NCBI GenBank assembly: GCA_016987375.1
Contig: PJRA01000272.1
Coordinates: 686,891 to 698,800, forward strand
From: Brachionus koreanus
Lineage: Eukaryota > Rotifera > Eurotatoria > Ploima > Brachionidae
Direction of reading: 5' to 3'
DNA: 11,910 nt
The first letter of the stretch is position 1; each line of letters begins with the position of its first letter. Under the pieces are notes generated by a model that searched no databases, had not been told where the DNA came from, and saw only the letters and a program-made list of their open reading frames with translations. Shown here one piece after another: positions 9,401 through 11,910 of this stretch. The translations under genes were made by a program, and so were the position numbers.

Positions 9401-9497
9401 CAAGGCCTATCATGCTTATTTGGAAAATAGTCCTGGCTCAAAGAAGGCTCTTAAGGAATTGCTCGAAGAAAAGAAAGACTGTGTTGAGGTCAAATAA
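6455..9497 (+). CDS. Unrecognised 397-residue protein, eight exons
   Basis: Eight exons (6455-6539, 6601-6882, 6936-7058, 7220-7352, 7401-7479, 8524-8669, 9105-9236, 9284-9497) join in frame to 1,194 nt. Residues 1 to about 160 are low-complexity, rich in Asn, Asp, Ser and Glu and probably disordered; a Lys/Ser patch (about 161-172) follows. From about 174 the chain looks ordered: short Tyr-rich segments (NPYYD, GYYNRY), a PWVAYRMERTLPP stretch in exon 6, a basic VKKPRDL segment, and a charged, probably helical tail (about 320-397). No signal peptide, membrane segment or known domain was recognised, so no function is given. Splice junctions of the second half are well supported by frame continuity. 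The start ATG is the first in the open frame of exon 1; a further 5' exon cannot be excluded. The gene converges on the minus-strand membrane-protein gene. Confidence 0.75.
6540..7219 (+). other. Introns 1-3 of the 6455 gene, all phase 1
   Basis: Three introns, 6540-6600 (61 nt), 6883-6935 (53 nt) and 7059-7219 (161 nt), interrupt codons after the first base. The two exons between them (282 and 123 nt) are multiples of three, so either can be skipped without shifting frame. Donors are GTATAA, GTAAGA and GTAATT; acceptors are CATTAG, AAAAG and TTTTAG. The 53-nt intron has a weak acceptor, and its first in-frame read-through codons end in a stop (6891-6893). Confidence 0.65.
7480..8523 (+). other. 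Large intron 5 of the 6455 gene (1,044 nt)
   Basis: The donor TCA|GTAAGT is a full consensus and the acceptor is TTTATTTGTAG; the intron is phase 0. It is twenty times longer than the small introns of the same gene. Apart from the hairpin island at 7740-7880 it consists of A/T-rich DNA without exons that I can support. Confidence 0.75.
7741..7880. ncRNA. Intronic hairpin island, candidate structured RNA
   Basis: This stretch is markedly less AT-rich than the rest of the intron and holds two hairpins. One is TTAGAA-GCA (7783-7791) with TGC-bulge-TTCTAA (7800-7812). The second is nearly perfect: GTGATATCGACA (7849-7860), GAGA loop, TGTCG-CT-ATATCAC (7865-7878), giving 12 bp with a 2-nt bulge and a GNRA-type tetraloop on the plus strand. 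A TTAGTTAACTAA palindrome lies between. Hairpin-linker-hairpin in an intron recalls an H/ACA snoRNA, and ACA occurs at 7877-7879, but I found no H box (ANANNA) in the linker, so the class is left open. Confidence 0.35.
8670..9104 (+). other. Intron 6 of the 6455 gene (435 nt)
   Basis: Donor AAATT|GTAAGT and acceptor TTTATTAG; phase 2, joining codon TTA (Leu283). The exon-6 frame that would read through from 8586 to 8816 in another register is not used. I see nothing further inside the intron. Confidence 0.75.
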
Positions 9498-9507
9498 AAT
9501 TTTATTT
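9492..9507. terminator. Palindromic bidirectional poly(A) signal
   Basis: The 16 bases AAATAAAATTTTATTT are a perfect palindrome. On the plus strand AATAAA (9493-9498) overlaps the TAA stop codon of the 6455 gene. On the minus strand AATAAA (9506-9501) lies 24 nt beyond the stop of the membrane-protein gene. Both convergent genes therefore have the canonical hexamer in the correct place from one sequence. The palindrome is seen; its use is inferred. Confidence 0.6.
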
Positions 9508-9529
9508 AAAAATAGACTATTGTAAAATT

Positions 9530-10488
9530 TTATGTCGAGGCCACCGCTCCATTCATCATTGCCTTAAAATTTTTTCAAAAATAAAAATAATTTAACTAAT
9601 TTTTAAATTTTACCAATGGAACATAAGGATGGCGTCTAGGTAAATTGATAATAGCACCACCTTTACTCCTGCAACAAGCAAAAATAATTGCTGCATAAAT
9701 AAAAGATACCAGAGACACAAAAAATAGAATTAGCACCAAAATGAGCATCACTATGCTCAAACTTCTATCCCTATTAGCAAATGTCTAAATTATTTTAAAA
9801 TAAAATATTATTTAATTTTTAATTTTTGTTTTTACATTGACTTGAAAATCAGTAATGCCACTGTTGTGAAGATTTATAATAGAACTATAATATCCGATCA
9901 AAAATGGTGTTAAAGCAAAAATGAACAAACTAAAAGCAAAAAAAAGATAAATCTAAAAAAAATATTCTTTATTTGATTTTAAATTTTCATAAATTTTCAA
10001 ATACCATTGAATATGTGACTCGTTTTGCCGCTGAAAAGCCGAACAAAGTTGCTATAAGCATCTGAAAATAAAATAAAATTAGTTTTAAGAAAATTTTAAA
10101 AATAAAATTACTGGAAAAGTAATCAGAAGAGACGGATGCGACCAAGGCCATAAATAATGATGTTGTCTTTCAATATTAATTCCAGAATTTGGTTGAAAAT
10201 TAGGTGGAAAATAAACATTTCCCGGATAAAGCATATAAGAAAATATTCTATTTCGATTTAGGGATCCTGTAAAAATACGAGCCACTTCTATTGCTGTAAA
10301 TGAAAGAGTTAATAATAGATATAAAATAGCCAATAAAGTTGCTAGGCCAAGGCCTTTGTATTTTTTTTCAAAGCAAGTAAGTTTTCTACTTTTGGTAACT
10401 ACCGGAACAGGTGGACCCACGATCGGTCTAAAAGCAATTTATTTTATTAATTACCAAATCTATTACATTTTTCTTACCGATTTATCAT
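9530..10488 (-). CDS. Four-pass membrane protein, six exons, unknown family
   Basis: Six exons on the minus strand (10488-10478, 10427-10112, 10061-10005, 9952-9836, 9784-9614, 9562-9530) join to 705 nt, 234 residues. Four hydrophobic segments are seen at about 29-53, 101-120, 129-150 and 176-205. The N-terminus (MINRPIVGPP) and the C-terminus both predict as cytoplasmic by charge. The loop between the first two segments (about 54-100) is long, aromatic and Pro/Asn-rich. Two Cys follow the last segment (CCRSKGG), a likely palmitoylation site. The layout is that of tetraspan-like proteins (for example MS4A/CD20-like, sarcospan-like), but I see no diagnostic tetraspanin CCG or claudin motif, so no family is assigned. 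ATG 10488 is the first in frame after an upstream TAA and gives only 11 coding bases before the first intron. The last exon is short; reading through its donor would instead end the protein seven codons later at a TAG. Confidence 0.75.
9563..10477 (-). other. Five introns of 50-52 nt in the membrane-protein gene
   Basis: Introns 10477-10428 (50 nt), 10111-10062 (50), 10004-9953 (52), 9835-9785 (51) and 9613-9563 (51) have GT and AG ends on the minus strand. The first is phase 2 and the other four phase 0. Removing all five yields an uninterrupted frame with hydrophobic segments continuing across the junction at 10111-10062, strong support for the model. The last intron is the least certain. 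Confidence 0.75.
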
Positions 10489-10502
10489 CTTTTCGGTTTT
10501 TA

Positions 10503-10530
10503 TTTGAGAGTTTTAAACTTAGCTCTCAAA
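10503..10530 (-). promoter_or_regulatory. Hairpin just upstream of the membrane-protein start
   Basis: TTTGAGAG (10503-10510) and CTCTCAAA (10523-10530) are exact complements, extendable by one T-G and one T-A pair to leave an 8-nt loop. It lies 15-42 nt upstream of ATG 10488, within the likely 5' UTR or core promoter. Such a stem could affect initiation or mark a factor site; neither is shown. Confidence 0.3.
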
Positions 10531-10617
10531 ATATTTAAATAAAATTATTTTTAAAAAAAGATTTTGGATTTTTTTATGGTATTTAGTTTGATGCTTAACT
10601 CGGTCAAAAAAAATAAA

Positions 10618-10878
10618 TTAAATTTTAAATTTTTCAGTTTTAATATTTTTAAATTTGGGATAATTATTTTTAGTAGTTTGATCATATGTTAAAATATTTT
10701 CTTTTACTTTAAATTTTTGCTTGAAATAAAAAGCAACAACAGGAATTCTTAAAAATAAATCAAAATCAGCTTCAGATTTAATCGGGTAAAATCTAATTTT
10801 TTTTATCTCCAAGAAATATGTAAATGTGAATTTTGAAACAAGATTCAGGGCCTGGCTTTGACTGACAAAGACTTAAGA
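10618..10878 (-). CDS. Possible terminal exon of an unrecognised minus-strand gene
   Basis: The minus strand is open for 87 codons, from after a TAA (about 10879) to a TAA at 10620-10618, without an ATG near its 5' end. Its product is basic and aromatic (IRFYPIKSEADFDLFLRIP and similar), with a plausible amino-acid mix. Acceptor-like TTTGTCAG lies near its start, so it could be the last exon of a gene beginning farther right. No partner exon, no poly(A) signal and no domain were recognised, and AT-rich DNA yields such frames by chance. Confidence 0.25.
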
Positions 10879-11288
10879 ACAAATTAAAGCAAACTTGAGA
10901 GTTATATAACGGGGACTAGATAAAAGCAATAGGACAAGTTACAGGATGGGGTTTCGGGTTAATTTAGGAAAGTTTCATTAAAAAGATCTAAATAGGATTT
11001 TTGTTGTGTATAATTGGAAATTTAATTTAAAAATATTTTTCTAGTATTCTCATTTTATTAAAAAAAAATAGTTGTTGATTAAAAAAAGGCATTTATAAAG
11101 AGAATCTAAAAATCAACAATAACATAAAATAAAATTTTTAATTTTGTATCTTAAAAAAAGTTGACTAAAAAAAGACGAAAACAAAACATGTAAATTTTTG
11201 GCAAACTATTGTTAAAACATAAAAATAAGAACAAAGTTAAACTTTTCGCCAATCCTTATAATTCTTATTCTTTCTTAAGAAAAAATAG
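10879..11288. other. Noncoding stretch without supported features
   Basis: The first 120 bases are less AT-rich and contain a GTTATATAAC palindrome (about 10901-10910) that includes a TATA-like core readable on either strand. The rest is A-rich. I see no exon chain. Confidence 0.4.
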
Positions 11289-11527
11289 CGAGAACAAAGT
11301 TCTTCAACAACAGCATTGTACAAATGCATAAGAGTTTTAAGAGATGACTTTGAAATAAATAAAGTAGACCAAACGCAACAGAGAAAATTCATATAGAAGT
11401 AAAATTATCGAAAGTCAAAACAAAATGCTCAATATGTAACAGGATGTTGGACCACTATTCAAAACATAGCACTCAAAACCTCGGTGTGTATGTTTCATCA
11501 ACTGTGCCATTTATATTTATTCAATAA
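11289..11527 (+). pseudogene. Possible decayed BED-type zinc finger (hAT transposase-like) fragment
   Basis: Two overlapping short frames lie here, 11289-11396 (35 codons) and 11363-11527 (54 codons), offset as if by a frameshift. The second encodes KCSICNRMLDHYSKHSTQNL, which fits the BED zinc-finger pattern C-x2-C followed by a Ser/Thr-x-Asn-Leu signature as in hAT transposases and ZBED proteins. The His normally found shortly after NL is replaced by Tyr, and the frame ends soon after. No start codon, terminal inverted repeats or catalytic domain are seen. The minus strand also has a 51-codon frame over the same bases (about 11395-11240), so this assignment is weak. Confidence 0.3.
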
Positions 11528-11910
11528 ACTAAATCTAAATTCAAATTTAAATTTTTTCATAGTTTTCAAAATTCAAAATATCAAGAATTAGAATAATAAT
11601 TATCTAGTTGATGTTGCTATTATTTCTTGGATTGAACAGATTATTTAAGAAATAAAAATTTTAAAAAAATTATGAAGAAGAATAGAAAATCATCTGAGAA
11701 AGATTTGAAGCGATCAAGAACATTATCCTTGATTCAATTTTGAAAATTTTATCTATAATTGATTAATTAAGATTGAAATTGTTTTCATTTATTCTAAAAA
11801 TTTTTATTTTTAATGATCAATTATGATGTTTTTTTTTATATATCATTTATTACATTGAATGATAGTAGTCTCATACAGTATGTTGCAAAAGTTTAGAAAT
11901 TTTTTTATTT
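11528..11910. other. AT-rich right end, nothing recognised
   Basis: I see only A/T-rich DNA with scattered short frames and no splice-linked exon, RNA gene or repeat. Confidence 0.5.

Noticed and set aside
10356..10538. 60-codon plus-strand frame
   Set aside because: Antisense to exons 1-2 of the membrane-protein gene.
10848..10880. Small inverted repeat CTTTG-ACTGA-CAAAG
   Set aside because: Five-base arms are too short to be meaningful here.

Overview
The window is eukaryotic nuclear DNA, very AT-rich (about four-fifths A+T by eye). It carries three split protein genes with GT-AG introns. Many introns are only 47-53 nt, and intergenic DNA is rich in homopolymer runs. A starvin/BAG3-type co-chaperone gene and the very short introns suggest a small invertebrate, perhaps a mite or another arthropod. 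The sequence alone does not settle the taxon. None of the genes could be read from single open frames; the exon models below were built by hand from splice sites and reading-frame continuity, and each closes exactly in frame.

Layout: (1) 1-575, AT-rich upstream DNA without a recognisable gene. (2) 576-2143, plus strand, a three-exon gene for a 401-residue BAG-domain protein of the BAG3/starvin type with three IPV/IPI motifs. (3) 2144-6454, a 4.3 kb gene-poor stretch. It holds a putative poly(A) signal, a C-rich island with an inverted repeat, a strongly foldable element at 4470-4576 (candidate structured RNA), a TGCGCT repeat patch, and a cluster of nuclear-receptor-like half-sites. Two abutting near-perfect palindromes lie just before the next gene. 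(4) 6455-9497, plus strand, an eight-exon gene for a 397-residue protein I do not recognise: a low-complexity acidic/Asn-rich first part followed by an ordered-looking second part. Its large intron (7480-8523) contains a less AT-rich island with two hairpins. (5) 10488-9530, minus strand, a six-exon gene for a 234-residue four-pass membrane protein. (6) 10489-11910, mostly noncoding, with a possible terminal exon on the minus strand and a possible decayed BED-type zinc finger (hAT transposase-like) on the plus strand.

The genes do not form a pathway that can be read from sequence. The clearest relationship is architectural. The unknown gene and the membrane-protein gene converge with only 32 bp between their stop codons, and a perfect 16-bp palindrome provides an AATAAA on each strand. 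The clearest functional call is the BAG3-like protein, expected to couple Hsp70 to small heat-shock proteins. The most interesting unexplained signals are the foldable element at 4470-4576, the hairpin island inside the large intron, and the unidentified conserved-looking protein at 6455-9497.
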